From Citrobacter sp. R56 (lineage in GTDB: Bacteria; Pseudomonadota; Gammaproteobacteria; Enterobacterales; Enterobacteriaceae): a stretch of DNA of 64,000 bases. A program made the translations under genes and the position numbers. Shown piece after piece: positions 8,638-17,615 of this stretch (position 1 is the first letter of the stretch; every line of letters begins with the position of its first letter). Under the pieces are notes generated by a model. The model was not told where the DNA came from and ran no database searches. It saw only the letters and a program-made list of their open reading frames with translations. The stretch is from assembly GCF_016811995.1 (NCBI RefSeq), contig NZ_CP069159.1, positions 1,240,001 through 1,304,000 of the forward strand. The letters are read 5' to 3'.

Positions 8638-11600
8638 ATGTACGGTTCAGTCAAGGTCTGGCAGGAAACGATCTCACTCCCTACGTGGACCACCGGCGAA
8701 GAAGATACTAACCCGATGTTTTTGGAAAATCGTGTTTATCAAGGATCGTCTGGCGCGGTTTACCCTTATGGCGTCATTGATACGTTGACCGGACAACGTG
8801 AGATGCGCGAATACCACGCAGTATGGATGGAGAATGATTTTATTCGCATCATGTTGCTGCCGGAGTTAGGTGGGCGCATTCATCGCGCATATGACAAAGT
8901 GCAGCAACGCGATTTTGTCTATTACAACGAAGTCGTGAAACCTGCCCTGGTTGGATTGCTGGGGCCCTGGATTTCTGGCGGTATCGAATTTAACTGGCCG
9001 CAGCATCACCGTCCCACCACGTTTATGCCGGTAGACTTCACTCAGCAGGCAGGCGAGCATGGCGAACAGACCGTGTGGATGGGGGAAGTGGAGCCCATGC
9101 GCGGCCTACAGGTCATGACCGGATTTACGCTCTGGCCGGATCGTGCCTTGATCGAAATCACCGGTAAAGTTTTCAATGGCAATGCGACTCCGCGTCACTT
9201 TTTATGGTGGGCTAATCCGGCGGTCAAAGGCGGCGATGACCATCAGAGCGTCTTCCCTCCGGATGTCACGGCTGTATTCGACCACGGTAAACGTGATGTT
9301 TCCGCCTTTCCGATCGCCAGCGGCACCTATTACAAAGTGGACTACTCCGCTGGTGTCGATATTTCCCGCTATAAAAACGTCCCGGTCCCCACGTCCTACA
9401 TGGCGGAAAAGTCGAATTATGATTTTGTTGGCGCCTGGCACCATGGCGAGCGTGGCGGGTTGCTTCACGTAGCCGATCACCATGTTTCTCCGGGGAAAAA
9501 GCAGTGGACATGGGGATACGGTGATTTTGGCGTTGCCTGGGATCGCAATCTGACCGATGACAATGGTCCGTACATTGAATTGATGACAGGGGTGTTTACC
9601 GATAATCAGCCAGATTTCACCTGGCTTGCCCCTTATGAAGAAAAAGTGTTTGTGCAAAATTTCCTGCCTTACAGCGAATTAGGTATGGTGCAAAACGCCA
9701 GTACCCAGCTTGCGCTGCACCTGGTTCGGGATGCTGCGCAACTGTCGATGGGTGTTTACGCGATTGCGCCGTTGCATAACGTGCAGGTCACGCTGTCTGC
9801 ACAAGGGCAGCCGTTCTTTGAAAAAACGCTGACGCTGGAGCCGGGGCAAAGCTGGAAAACCTGCCTTTCTGATACGGGCTACGAACGTGTGACAATGACG
9901 GTCAGTCAACAGGATGGCAGCGTGTTGCTTGATTACGAAGAGCATATCGCTGAAGAGCTACCGTTACCTTCAGCAGCCAGCGCACCGGCATTACCGGAAG
10001 AACTCGCCAATACTGATGAGCTTTATTTTATTGGTCAGCATCTGGAGCAGTACAACCACGCCAGTCGCTATGCGGAAGATTATTACCGTCGGGCGCTGGA
10101 GGTTGACCCGCTGGATTATCGCAACAATGTGGCGCAGGGTACGCTGGCGCTAAACCGTGCTGACTGGACACTGGCGGAACAATGCGCGCAATCCGCGTTA
10201 CTACGGGCGCACAAACTCAATAAAAATCCACGCGATGGCGAAGCCAGTATGCTGCTTGCGACGGCGCTTGAACGGCAGGGCAACGATGATGCGGCCTGGG
10301 ATCATTACTACAAAGCGACCTGGAGTGGAAACTGCCGTGATGCCGCTTTCTGGTCGCTTGCCCGTATTGCCATGAAGCGTAAGGATTACGCTGACGCGCT
10401 GGAAAAAGTGAACCAGAGCCTGCGTTTTAACGGTAGCAACAATCTGGCGATGGGCATGAAAGCGTTGGTTCTGGCGAAACTCGGCCGTACTGCGGATGCG
10501 CAGTCGTACATTACACAACAGCTTGTTGAGTATCCTCTGAGCTATACCCTGCATTATGCGCGCTGGGCTATCACCCAGGATGACACAGCAAAAACCGGGT
10601 TAATCACTGTCACGGGGCGACGCGGTACCAATGCCTGCGAATTGGCGGGATGGCTAATTTCCTTTGGCCTGAGAGAGGCCGCCCGCGAAGTGCTGGAGGT
10701 GTTGGATAGCCAGGAAACGCTGCCTATGTTGTGGCGGGCATCACTGAGCGACAATCCACAACCGTTTATTACGCGTGCCCAGGCGTGCCTGAACAACCGC
10801 GTGCGTTTTCCCAATTCGCTGGACGAAGTGCAAATGCTGCAAACCCTTCCGCATTGCGCTTTTGCCCGCTACCTGCTGGGATGCTTCTGGTATAGCAAAC
10901 GCCGTTACGAAGAGGCGGTGTCCTGCTGGCGTTTTGCACTTGAGCAGGAGCCAGATTTTGCACCGGTTCATCGACTGCTGGGCGTTTATGCCTGGAATAA
11001 ACAACATGATGCACAACTGGCGGCACAGTATTTGTCTCAGGCGGTAGCGCTTGAGCCAGAAAATGCACGCTTCTTGTTTGAACTCGACTACCTCAACAAA
11101 CTGACGGCTAAACCGGTGGCACAGCGTTTGCAAATGCTTGAAGACCGTAAAGACGTCGTTTTTCATCGCGATGACCTGACCGTAGAGTTAATCAGCTTGT
11201 GGAACGGCCAGGGTAAATATGACGCCGCTGCCGCAGTGCTGAGCGAGCGCGTATTCCATCCCTGGGAAGGGGGAGAGGGCAAAGCCACCGGGCAATATCT
11301 GCTGAATCAACTTCATCGTGCGCTGGCGGCGATTCAAACGGGCGATCTACCAACGGCGATGACGCTGCTCCAGCAGGCGTTGCAGTACCCACACAATCTG
11401 GGAGAAGGGCGGTTACCGGGGCAAACCGATAATGACATCTGGTATTTACTGGGTTACTGCGCACGATTGCAGGGACACATTGATGAGGCGCAGCGCTACT
11501 TTACCCGGGCGACCCGGGGAGGTCGCTCACTGGATGCCGGGCGCTATTACAACGATCAACCTGTGGATTATCTCTTCTGGCAAGGGATGGCGCTAAGAGC

Positions 11601-11904
11601 GTTGGGTGATAACGCAGCGGCTGACGCGCTCTTTCATAGTTTCGGTCAGTGGGTCGATTTGCAGCGCGACGAGGTCCCGGACGTTGATTTCTTTGCGGTG
11701 TCGCTGCCGGATCTGGTGGTGCTGGATACACCCGCTAAAGAAAAACACCAACAACATTGCCAGTTCATTGCGGCATTAGGCGCGCTTGGATTAGGCGATC
11801 TTCCTGGGTGTCAGCGCGCGCTCAATACGCTTCAGACACTCAATCCGTCGCATGACAAGGCGTTGTTGTTACGACACGCGTTAAACATACCACTATTTCA
11901 ATAA
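8638..11904 (+). CDS. yphG: DUF5107 and TPR protein YphG
   Basis: Large cytoplasmic protein of unknown activity, homologous to E. coli YphG. Residues 1-400 are the DUF5107 domain, which has a galactose-mutarotase/glycosidase-like beta fold; conserved blocks seen are LLPELGGRIHRAYDK and WISGGIEFNWPQHHRP. From about residue 465 onward the chain is tetratricopeptide repeat helices (for example YAEDYYRRALEVDP and YEEAVSCWRFALEQEPDFAP). Start ATG 8638 follows GTGGAGAAAC; the GTG at 8626 lies within that ribosome-binding site. There is no signal peptide. It leads an operon with a sugar porter and an epimerase, so a role in carbohydrate processing is inferred. Confidence 0.88.
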   Translation: MYGSVKVWQETISLPTWTTGEEDTNPMFLENRVYQGSSGAVYPYGVIDTLTGQREMREYHAVWMENDFIRIMLLPELGGRIHRAYDKVQQRDFVYYNEVVKPALVGLLGPWISGGIEFNWPQHHRPTTFMPVDFTQQAGEHGEQTVWMGEVEPMRGLQVMTGFTLWPDRALIEITGKVFNGNATPRHFLWWANPAVKGGDDHQSVFPPDVTAVFDHGKRDVSAFPIASGTYYKVDYSAGVDISRYKNVPVPTSYMAEKSNYDFVGAWHHGERGGLLHVADHHVSPGKKQWTWGYGDFGVAWDRNLTDDNGPYIELMTGVFTDNQPDFTWLAPYEEKVFVQNFLPYSELGMVQNASTQLALHLVRDAAQLSMGVYAIAPLHNVQVTLSAQGQPFFEKTLTLEPGQSWKTCLSDTGYERVTMTVSQQDGSVLLDYEEHIAEELPLPSAASAPALPEELANTDELYFIGQHLEQYNHASRYAEDYYRRALEVDPLDYRNNVAQGTLALNRADWTLAEQCAQSALLRAHKLNKNPRDGEASMLLATALERQGNDDAAWDHYYKATWSGNCRDAAFWSLARIAMKRKDYADALEKVNQSLRFNGSNNLAMGMKALVLAKLGRTADAQSYITQQLVEYPLSYTLHYARWAITQDDTAKTGLITVTGRRGTNACELAGWLISFGLREAAREVLEVLDSQETLPMLWRASLSDNPQPFITRAQACLNNRVRFPNSLDEVQMLQTLPHCAFARYLLGCFWYSKRRYEEAVSCWRFALEQEPDFAPVHRLLGVYAWNKQHDAQLAAQYLSQAVALEPENARFLFELDYLNKLTAKPVAQRLQMLEDRKDVVFHRDDLTVELISLWNGQGKYDAAAAVLSERVFHPWEGGEGKATGQYLLNQLHRALAAIQTGDLPTAMTLLQQALQYPHNLGEGRLPGQTDNDIWYLLGYCARLQGHIDEAQRYFTRATRGGRSLDAGRYYNDQPVDYLFWQGMALRALGDNAAADALFHSFGQWVDLQRDEVPDVDFFAVSLPDLVVLDTPAKEKHQQHCQFIAALGALGLGDLPGCQRALNTLQTLNPSHDKALLLRHALNIPLFQ

Positions 11905-11976
11905 CACGTTGACCCGGTGGGGGAAACCCCACCTGAACCTCTCTGTTCCCTGCGTTTCCCTGAAAGAGGAATCATA

Positions 11977-13416
11977 ATGAACAACACGCAGACACATTTA
12001 AAAATTGGTTATGTCTGGACTATCTGCCTGGTTGCCGCCTGCGGCGGTCTACTGTTTGGCTATGACTGGGTGGTGATCGGCGGAGCCAAACCGTTCTATG
12101 AAGCCTGGTTCTCAATTACCGATCCCGCGCAGTCCGGTTGGGCGATGAGCTCGGCGCTGGTCGGATGTATTTTTGGTGCGCTGATTTCCGGCTGGTGTGC
12201 GGACAAATTTGGACGAAAAATGCCGCTGATCCTGTCGGCAGTTCTGTTCAGCGCCTCAGCCTGGGGAACGGCGGTTTCCAGCAACTTCGACATGTTTGTT
12301 ATCTACCGTATTGTCGGCGGGGTGGGGATTGGCCTGGCATCGGCACTCAGTCCTCTTTATATCGCGGAAGTCAGCCCGGCAGAAAAACGGGGTCGTTTTG
12401 TGGCGGTTAACCAGTTGACTATCGTCATTGGCGTACTGGCGGCGCAGTTAATTAACCTGATGATTGCCGAACCCGTCGCTGCTGGCGCTACGCAGCAGAC
12501 GATCGTCGAAAGCTGGAATGGGCAAATGGGCTGGCGCTGGATGTTTGGTGCGGAGCTGGTACCTGCGCTGGCGTTTCTGGTGCTGATGTTTTTTGTGCCT
12601 GAGTCTCCGCGTTGGTTGGTCAAAGCGGGTAAACCCGAGCGCGCCCGCGCGATGCTACAACGGATTGGTTCGCCAGAGTATGCCGAAAAAACACTGAAAG
12701 AGATCGAACAGACCTTACAGAAAGACACGCAACAAGTGGCCTGGTCTACGTTATTACAGCCGCAGATCAAACCGATCGTGATTATCGGGATGGTTCTGGC
12801 TGTCTTCCAGCAGTGGTGCGGGATCAACGTGATCTTCAACTATGCGCAGGAGATCTTCGCCTCCGCCGGATTCGATATCAATAGTACGCTGAAATCGATC
12901 GTTGCAACCGGGGTCATCAACCTTATCTTTACCCTCGCCGCGCTGCCGTTGGTGGATAAAATTGGCCGCCGGAAGCTGATGCTGTTTGGCGCGTCCGGCC
13001 TGACGGTCATTTATGTGCTGATCGCCGGCGCATATGGGTTAGGTATTATGGGCTGGCCGGTGCTCGTTCTGGTGCTGGCGGCGATTGCCATTTATGCCCT
13101 GACGCTGGCTCCTGTTACCTGGGTTCTGCTGTCGGAAATCTTCCCTAACCGTGTGCGTGGTCTGGCGATGTCATTAGGCACACTGGCGTTATGGATAGCC
13201 TGTTTCTTGCTGACTTATACCTTCCCGCTGTTGAATGCCGGGTTGGGGGCGGCGGGGAGTTTCCTGCTGTATGGCGTGATTTGTGCGATGGGCTACGTTT
13301 ACGTCCTGCGTAATGTACCGGAAACCAAAGGCGTAACCCTGGAGGCGCTGGAAGAACAACTGGCCGCACGACACACAAAAGGCAATCTCTCTGCTCAGCA
13401 ACGCCGGGCCCAGTAA
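11977..13416 (+). CDS. MFS sugar porter, XylE-like
   Basis: Proton-coupled sugar symporter of the inner membrane, in the same family as XylE, AraE and GalP. Twelve membrane segments can be followed. Family signatures are GRK after segment 2, RIVGGVGIGLAS, PESPRWL at the end of segment 6, QQWCGIN in segment 7 and PETKG at the C-terminus. ATG 11977 follows AGAGGA and gives 479 aa. It lies 72 bp after yphG and its stop overlaps the next start (TAATG). E. coli K-12 has no such gene at this place; there the yph locus uses the ABC genes yphDEF, so this looks like a replacement of the transport step. Substrate not determined. Confidence 0.85.
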   Translation: MNNTQTHLKIGYVWTICLVAACGGLLFGYDWVVIGGAKPFYEAWFSITDPAQSGWAMSSALVGCIFGALISGWCADKFGRKMPLILSAVLFSASAWGTAVSSNFDMFVIYRIVGGVGIGLASALSPLYIAEVSPAEKRGRFVAVNQLTIVIGVLAAQLINLMIAEPVAAGATQQTIVESWNGQMGWRWMFGAELVPALAFLVLMFFVPESPRWLVKAGKPERARAMLQRIGSPEYAEKTLKEIEQTLQKDTQQVAWSTLLQPQIKPIVIIGMVLAVFQQWCGINVIFNYAQEIFASAGFDINSTLKSIVATGVINLIFTLAALPLVDKIGRRKLMLFGASGLTVIYVLIAGAYGLGIMGWPVLVLVLAAIAIYALTLAPVTWVLLSEIFPNRVRGLAMSLGTLALWIACFLLTYTFPLLNAGLGAAGSFLLYGVICAMGYVYVLRNVPETKGVTLEALEEQLAARHTKGNLSAQQRRAQ

Positions 13417-14258
13417 TGGACAGCACTGTAACTCTGCAAAACGCGCATCTGAGGATGCGCGTTGATCCGCAAGGCGGTACGTTGTTGGATCTGTTTTCGT
13501 TACCCCATCAACACGCGGTTTTACGGGCGGGCAAAGGGTATGCGGCGGGTGATTGCGCTCTGTTCCCCATGCTGCCGGTCGCAAACCGGGTGGCGGACAA
13601 TCGCTTTAGGTTGCATGGCGATGAGGTGATTTTGCCAAACCATAATGCGGATGAACGCTTCTTTCTGCACGGTGACGGTTGGCTAAAACGCTGGGATCTC
13701 GTCAGCGTTGCCGGTGACCGTTGTGTGTTGCAATTGCGGAGTCGGCTGGCATGCGGTTACGACTATCTGGCGGAACTGCACTATCAACTGGACGGCGCGA
13801 CACTCAATGCCTCGCTGACGATAACGCATCTGGGGGAGCGTCCAATGCTTTACGGCTGCGGTTTTCATCCGTTTTTTGTGTTTGATGCGCAAAGCACCGT
13901 GCAGTTTTCCGCCAGCGGGTACTGGCCGGAAGATGCACAGCATCTTCCGTTGGCGTGGCAGGCGAAAATCCCCGGGGCTGCGAATTTCGCACATGCGCAA
14001 TTTGGCGAGGATGCCTGGCTAAATGTGGGATATTCCGGCTGGAGCGGGAAGGCGGTCATACAACGTGATGTGATGTGTATCACGCTTTTAGCGCAAACTC
14101 CGTGGCTGATGCTTTTCAGAATGTCGGGTGGCGGGTTCCTTTGTCTTGAGCCGCAGTCGCATCCGGTCAACGCCCATAATATGCCGGGGCAGCCGGGATT
14201 GCGGGTCTTAGCTCGGGGGGAGAGTTGCCATTTCACCATGCAAATCATCGTCGATTAG
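13416..14258 (+). CDS. yphB: Aldose 1-epimerase family protein, YphB-like
   Basis: Mutarotase-fold protein that probably interconverts alpha and beta anomers of an aldose, preparing it for the neighbouring catabolic proteins. Seen motifs are FPMLPVANRV near the N-terminus, FLHGDGW, GCGFHPFF and CLEPQSHPVN, all typical of the GalM superfamily. It has 280 aa against about 290 for E. coli YphB; similarity is at family level and orthology is likely from position rather than proven. Its start overlaps the transporter stop (TAATG), so the two are translationally coupled. Confidence 0.75.
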   Translation: MDSTVTLQNAHLRMRVDPQGGTLLDLFSLPHQHAVLRAGKGYAAGDCALFPMLPVANRVADNRFRLHGDEVILPNHNADERFFLHGDGWLKRWDLVSVAGDRCVLQLRSRLACGYDYLAELHYQLDGATLNASLTITHLGERPMLYGCGFHPFFVFDAQSTVQFSASGYWPEDAQHLPLAWQAKIPGAANFAHAQFGEDAWLNVGYSGWSGKAVIQRDVMCITLLAQTPWLMLFRMSGGGFLCLEPQSHPVNAHNMPGQPGLRVLARGESCHFTMQIIVD

Positions 14259-14347
14259 CCTAAAAACACATGTTATATCACTGTTAATACTCACTTGCGC
14301 CAGCCAGCGTTTATCGCCAGACTATCGCCTCCTAACGGGAGGGAATC

Positions 14348-15496
14348 ATGGTTTTGCACTCCACGCGCTGGCTGGCGCTCGCTTATTTCACCTATTTCTT
14401 TAGCTACGGTATTTTTTTACCTTTCTGGAGCGTCTGGCTCAAAGGTCTGGGATTAACGCCTGAAACCATTGGTCTTCTGCTGGGCGCAGGGCTGGTGGCG
14501 CGTTTCCTCGGTAGCTTGCTGATCGCCCCTCGCGTGAGCGATCCTTCCCGTCTGATTTCCGCGTTGCGTGTTTTGGGCTTGCTGACGCTGGTCTTTGCCC
14601 TGGCGTTTTGGGCAGGAACACACGTTGCATGGCTGATGGTGGTGATGGTGGGTTTTAACCTCTTCTTCTCACCTCTGGTGCCGTTGACGGATGCGCTGGC
14701 AAACACCTGGCAAAAACAGATAACGATGGACTATGGCCGGGTCAGACTGTGGGGGTCGATTGCGTTTGTGATTGGTTCCGCGCTGACCGGTAAGCTGGTG
14801 AGCCTATTCGACTATCAGGTCATTCTCGCACTGCTGAGTCTTGGCGTGGCCTCTATGCTGTTGGGAATGCTGTTGCGCCCGAGCGTGTTACCGCAAGGGG
14901 AAAGTCGTCACCAGGAGAGCGCAGGCTGGCCAGCCTGGCGTGCGTTGATAACACAAAGCTGGCGCTTTCTGGCCTGTGTGAGCCTGTTGCAGGGGGCGCA
15001 CGCCGCGTATTACGGCTTTAGCGCGATTTACTGGCAGGGGGCGGGGTACTCCGCGTCGGCTGTCGGCTATTTATGGTCGCTGGGCGTGGTCGCGGAAGTC
15101 ATCATCTTTGCGCTCAGTAATAAGCTGTTCCGTCGTTTTAGCGCCCGTGATTTGTTGCTGCTTTCCACCGTTTGTGGGGTGGTACGCTGGAGTTTGATGG
15201 GCTGGAGCACCGCGTTGCCGTGGCTGATTGTGGTGCAGATCCTGCACTGCGGTACTTTTACCGTTTGCCACCTGGCGGCGATGCGCTACATTGCCGCGCG
15301 TCAGGGGAGCGAAGTGATCCGCCTGCAGGCCATTTATTCCGCTGTGGCAATGGGCGGGAGTATTGCCATCATGACCGTCTTTGCCGGGTACCTCTATCAG
15401 CATCTGGGGAGCGGCGTGTTCTGGGTGATGGCGCTGGTTGCGCTGCCCGCGATAGCCATCCGGCCAAAAGTGGCAGCGCGCTCGCCAGCGCTATGA
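14348..15496 (+). CDS. hcaT: MFS transporter HcaT (3-phenylpropionate porter)
   Basis: Inner-membrane major-facilitator protein annotated in E. coli as the probable 3-phenylpropionic acid transporter. The 382-aa chain matches HcaT throughout as I remember it (start MVLHSTRWLALAYFTYF), with about twelve hydrophobic segments. ATG 14348 follows GGGAGGGA. The hca dioxygenase genes (hcaR, hcaEFCBD) that lie beside hcaT in K-12 are absent; the neighbours here are an epimerase gene and csiE. Its true substrate in this organism is therefore open. The stop codon TGA abuts the csiE stop, which lies on the other strand within the last codons. Confidence 0.88.
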   Translation: MVLHSTRWLALAYFTYFFSYGIFLPFWSVWLKGLGLTPETIGLLLGAGLVARFLGSLLIAPRVSDPSRLISALRVLGLLTLVFALAFWAGTHVAWLMVVMVGFNLFFSPLVPLTDALANTWQKQITMDYGRVRLWGSIAFVIGSALTGKLVSLFDYQVILALLSLGVASMLLGMLLRPSVLPQGESRHQESAGWPAWRALITQSWRFLACVSLLQGAHAAYYGFSAIYWQGAGYSASAVGYLWSLGVVAEVIIFALSNKLFRRFSARDLLLLSTVCGVVRWSLMGWSTALPWLIVVQILHCGTFTVCHLAAMRYIAARQGSEVIRLQAIYSAVAMGGSIAIMTVFAGYLYQHLGSGVFWVMALVALPAIAIRPKVAARSPAL

Positions 15497-16768
15497 TTCG
15501 AGGATACGGCGGATCTGCTGTTGCTGATGCGTCGTTAACGCCTGCTCGGCATGAATCAGCGGGGGTGAAAAGAGCGGTAGCGGTGTGGTGTAGGGGGTGA
15601 CAATCAGCGTCACCCCACGCAGCGAACCTTCTTTTTGAAACGCCATCATGGGCATGCGTTTAATATTGAGCGGCAGAAGCGTGAGTTCACGCAGTTGCTG
15701 CTCAATGTCTTCCTCGCGGTTTTTGTCATTGCCCGTCAGGAGAACAATTTGCTTTTCGTGCAGATCGTTTTCCTGCATCAGCCATGCGCCGAAAATCACC
15801 GCGACCAGTCCGGCCTCTTCTTCAGAAAACTGCACATTGTATTCCGCCTCAAGCCCACTGAGCGCATCGCGGGTGGTACGCACCAGTCGCGGGTAAAGCT
15901 TTGCGAACTCTTCAGGTAACGTATTATCGATACCGATAGCGAACATGCTGCGGTGCAACGCCTGTGCGAGATGAATGTAGAGCTGATCGTGCAACCCTTG
16001 CTCGTCGTTGAAGCGGGTGTTGCCCATCTCTCTAAAGCGCAACACCAGTCTGGCGACGGCCAGGCGTAGCTGTCGATCCTGCTGATGATTGTCGCGGATA
16101 GGATCAGGGATGCGAATCATTGAAAACAGCAGGGCGATAAACAGCGACTCATTCAGTGGCGCATTTTGCATCACGCGGCGTTGCCAGTGACGGCCAATCT
16201 CCAGAGCGAGTTGATACTCTGCACAGGATTGCGCCCACCGTTGCTGTATCGGGTTAAATTCCGGGGAGATACCGGCATGGTGTTGCAGCAGGCAATACTG
16301 CAAAAACAGCCGCAAAAACTGGATATCACGGCACTCAAACGGTTTTTGCAACCGCCGCGAGCAGAGATTAATCAGTGCGTGAAGATTCGTGTCGTCATAT
16401 AACGTACGCGCAATACCTCGCTGTTTAAGCTCGGTTTTCAGCGCATGCGTAAACTGTTGCGTAACAAACGTCGGACACAGCCGTAGGCCGCGTCGTAACC
16501 ACTGTACCAGGCACAGACGTTGATTGAGCGCTGAACCTTCAATCCGGTAGCGACCGTTTTGGCCAGTGGTGATGGTGAGCTGATGATAGCGCTGGATCTC
16601 CAGGCGGGTTTCGGTGATATCCTCACGAACAATCTCATCATCAACGCCATTTAGCGCGCTGAGGGTTTCCGTAGTGGCATTTTGCCCCGGCTGGAAAAGC
16701 GTCAGTAGCACCTGGCAGCGGCGCTGGGGACCGGAAAATACAGATGGTGTAGTGAGTGTTGGCATCAT
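15491..16768 (-). CDS. csiE: Stationary-phase inducible protein CsiE
   Basis: A 425-aa protein that matches E. coli CsiE, a carbon-starvation gene under RpoS and cAMP-CRP control. It has the layout of PTS-regulation-domain regulators: an N-terminal helix-turn-helix region (about residues 1-85) and two helical regions resembling PRD modules (about 180-400, including GLVAVIFGAWL). Its molecular function is unknown. The start MMPTL is the conserved one and follows GGGAGG. It overlaps the end of hcaT by six bases, tail to tail. No strong CRP site was found in its upstream region. Confidence 0.9.
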   Translation of the reverse strand: MMPTLTTPSVFSGPQRRCQVLLTLFQPGQNATTETLSALNGVDDEIVREDITETRLEIQRYHQLTITTGQNGRYRIEGSALNQRLCLVQWLRRGLRLCPTFVTQQFTHALKTELKQRGIARTLYDDTNLHALINLCSRRLQKPFECRDIQFLRLFLQYCLLQHHAGISPEFNPIQQRWAQSCAEYQLALEIGRHWQRRVMQNAPLNESLFIALLFSMIRIPDPIRDNHQQDRQLRLAVARLVLRFREMGNTRFNDEQGLHDQLYIHLAQALHRSMFAIGIDNTLPEEFAKLYPRLVRTTRDALSGLEAEYNVQFSEEEAGLVAVIFGAWLMQENDLHEKQIVLLTGNDKNREEDIEQQLRELTLLPLNIKRMPMMAFQKEGSLRGVTLIVTPYTTPLPLFSPPLIHAEQALTTHQQQQIRRILES

Positions 16769-16892
16769 CCGTCTGGCCTCCCGTTAGTATGTTAGATAAG
16801 AATAGCTAAAGTTTGCCTGTGAAAGTGGGGTTAAGGTCGCTTTACACCAGGAATGCTGAAGAGCATCACAGAATTTTTAACGTGAGGAAGAG

Positions 16893-16952
16893 ATGCAGGT
16901 AGTGAAACGCAGCGCATTAATACACTTTTTCGCTGTTTTATCTTTTGCTTAA
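16893..16952 (+). CDS. Possible 19-residue hydrophobic small ORF
   Basis: ATG at 16893 is preceded by AGGAAGAG and opens a frame for MQVVKRSALIHFFAVLSFA, ending at TAA 16950-16952. The composition (a basic start, then a hydrophobic run) is like that of small membrane peptides, but so short a frame can occur by chance. The gap between csiE and the SIS gene (16769-17009) otherwise holds only the terminator at 16956-16982. Confidence 0.2.
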   Translation: MQVVKRSALIHFFAVLSFA

Positions 16953-16955
16953 GGT

Positions 16956-16982
16956 AAAAAAAACCGCCAATTGCTGGCGGGG
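16956..16982 (-). terminator. Terminator of the SIS/kinase/ABC operon
   Basis: On the minus strand a CCGCCA / TGGCGG stem is followed by eight T residues, 28 bp after the stop of the last operon gene. Confidence 0.88.
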
Positions 16983-17009
16983 TTGGAAAGGTGAGTAGAA
17001 ATGCCCTTT

Positions 17010-17615
17010 CTATATCTTCTGTTCCTGGCTCAGCGTTAATCCCACATCACCGCCGGGATGCACGGCCAGCAGGGTTTCCTTTGAGTATCCACTCTCGCTC
17101 ATCAGACAAGCGCAGGCGGCATCAAATATCGCCAGTACCAGAATAATTGAAGTGGTTGCCAGCATATTCAGCGGATCGGCCTCACGCTGTACTCCCGTGG
17201 AAATAACCAGTCTGGAAGCGCTGGCGATGGCTGAGTTCGGGTTTTCAGTGACGCTAATTATCGGCACATTTTTTTCGGTAAGCCCTGGCAACAGACGGGT
17301 CAGTTCATCCGAATTTCCCCCGCGTGAAAGCATGATCACCAGATCATCGGTGCGTAAAAAACCCAGGTCGCCATGAGCTGCATCAGTGGCATTGAGGTAA
17401 ATCGCCGGACGTTCAACGCAGGCGAGCATATGCGCCACTTTACGCGCCGCAATACCGGAGGTGCCCACGCCGGTCACCACGATTTTCCCTGTGCAACTGC
17501 GCAGTTCGGCCATTAAAGACTGCCAGATCTGTTCATTCAGATGCTGCTGCAGACCGGCGAGGGCATCACTGTAGAGATGCCACACGCCGGTGGCCTGAGG
17601 CCATGAATCACTCAT
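17010..17615 (-). CDS. SIS-domain sugar phosphate isomerase, KdsD-like without CBS domains
   Basis: A single SIS (sugar isomerase) domain of 201 aa. The chain follows the SIS half of KdsD/GutQ arabinose-5-phosphate isomerases: GVGTSGIAARKVA, the AHGDLG motif, a Ser-rich phosphate site (MLSRGGNSDE), and HPGGDVG near the end. The two C-terminal CBS domains of KdsD (about 328 aa) are missing altogether. The likely reaction is aldose-ketose isomerisation of a phosphorylated pentose, such as arabinose 5-phosphate to ribulose 5-phosphate; 3-hexulose-6-phosphate isomerase activity is an alternative. Its start overlaps the kinase stop by four bases, so it is the last gene of the operon. Confidence 0.8.
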   Translation of the reverse strand: MSDSWPQATGVWHLYSDALAGLQQHLNEQIWQSLMAELRSCTGKIVVTGVGTSGIAARKVAHMLACVERPAIYLNATDAAHGDLGFLRTDDLVIMLSRGGNSDELTRLLPGLTEKNVPIISVTENPNSAIASASRLVISTGVQREADPLNMLATTSIILVLAIFDAACACLMSESGYSKETLLAVHPGGDVGLTLSQEQKI

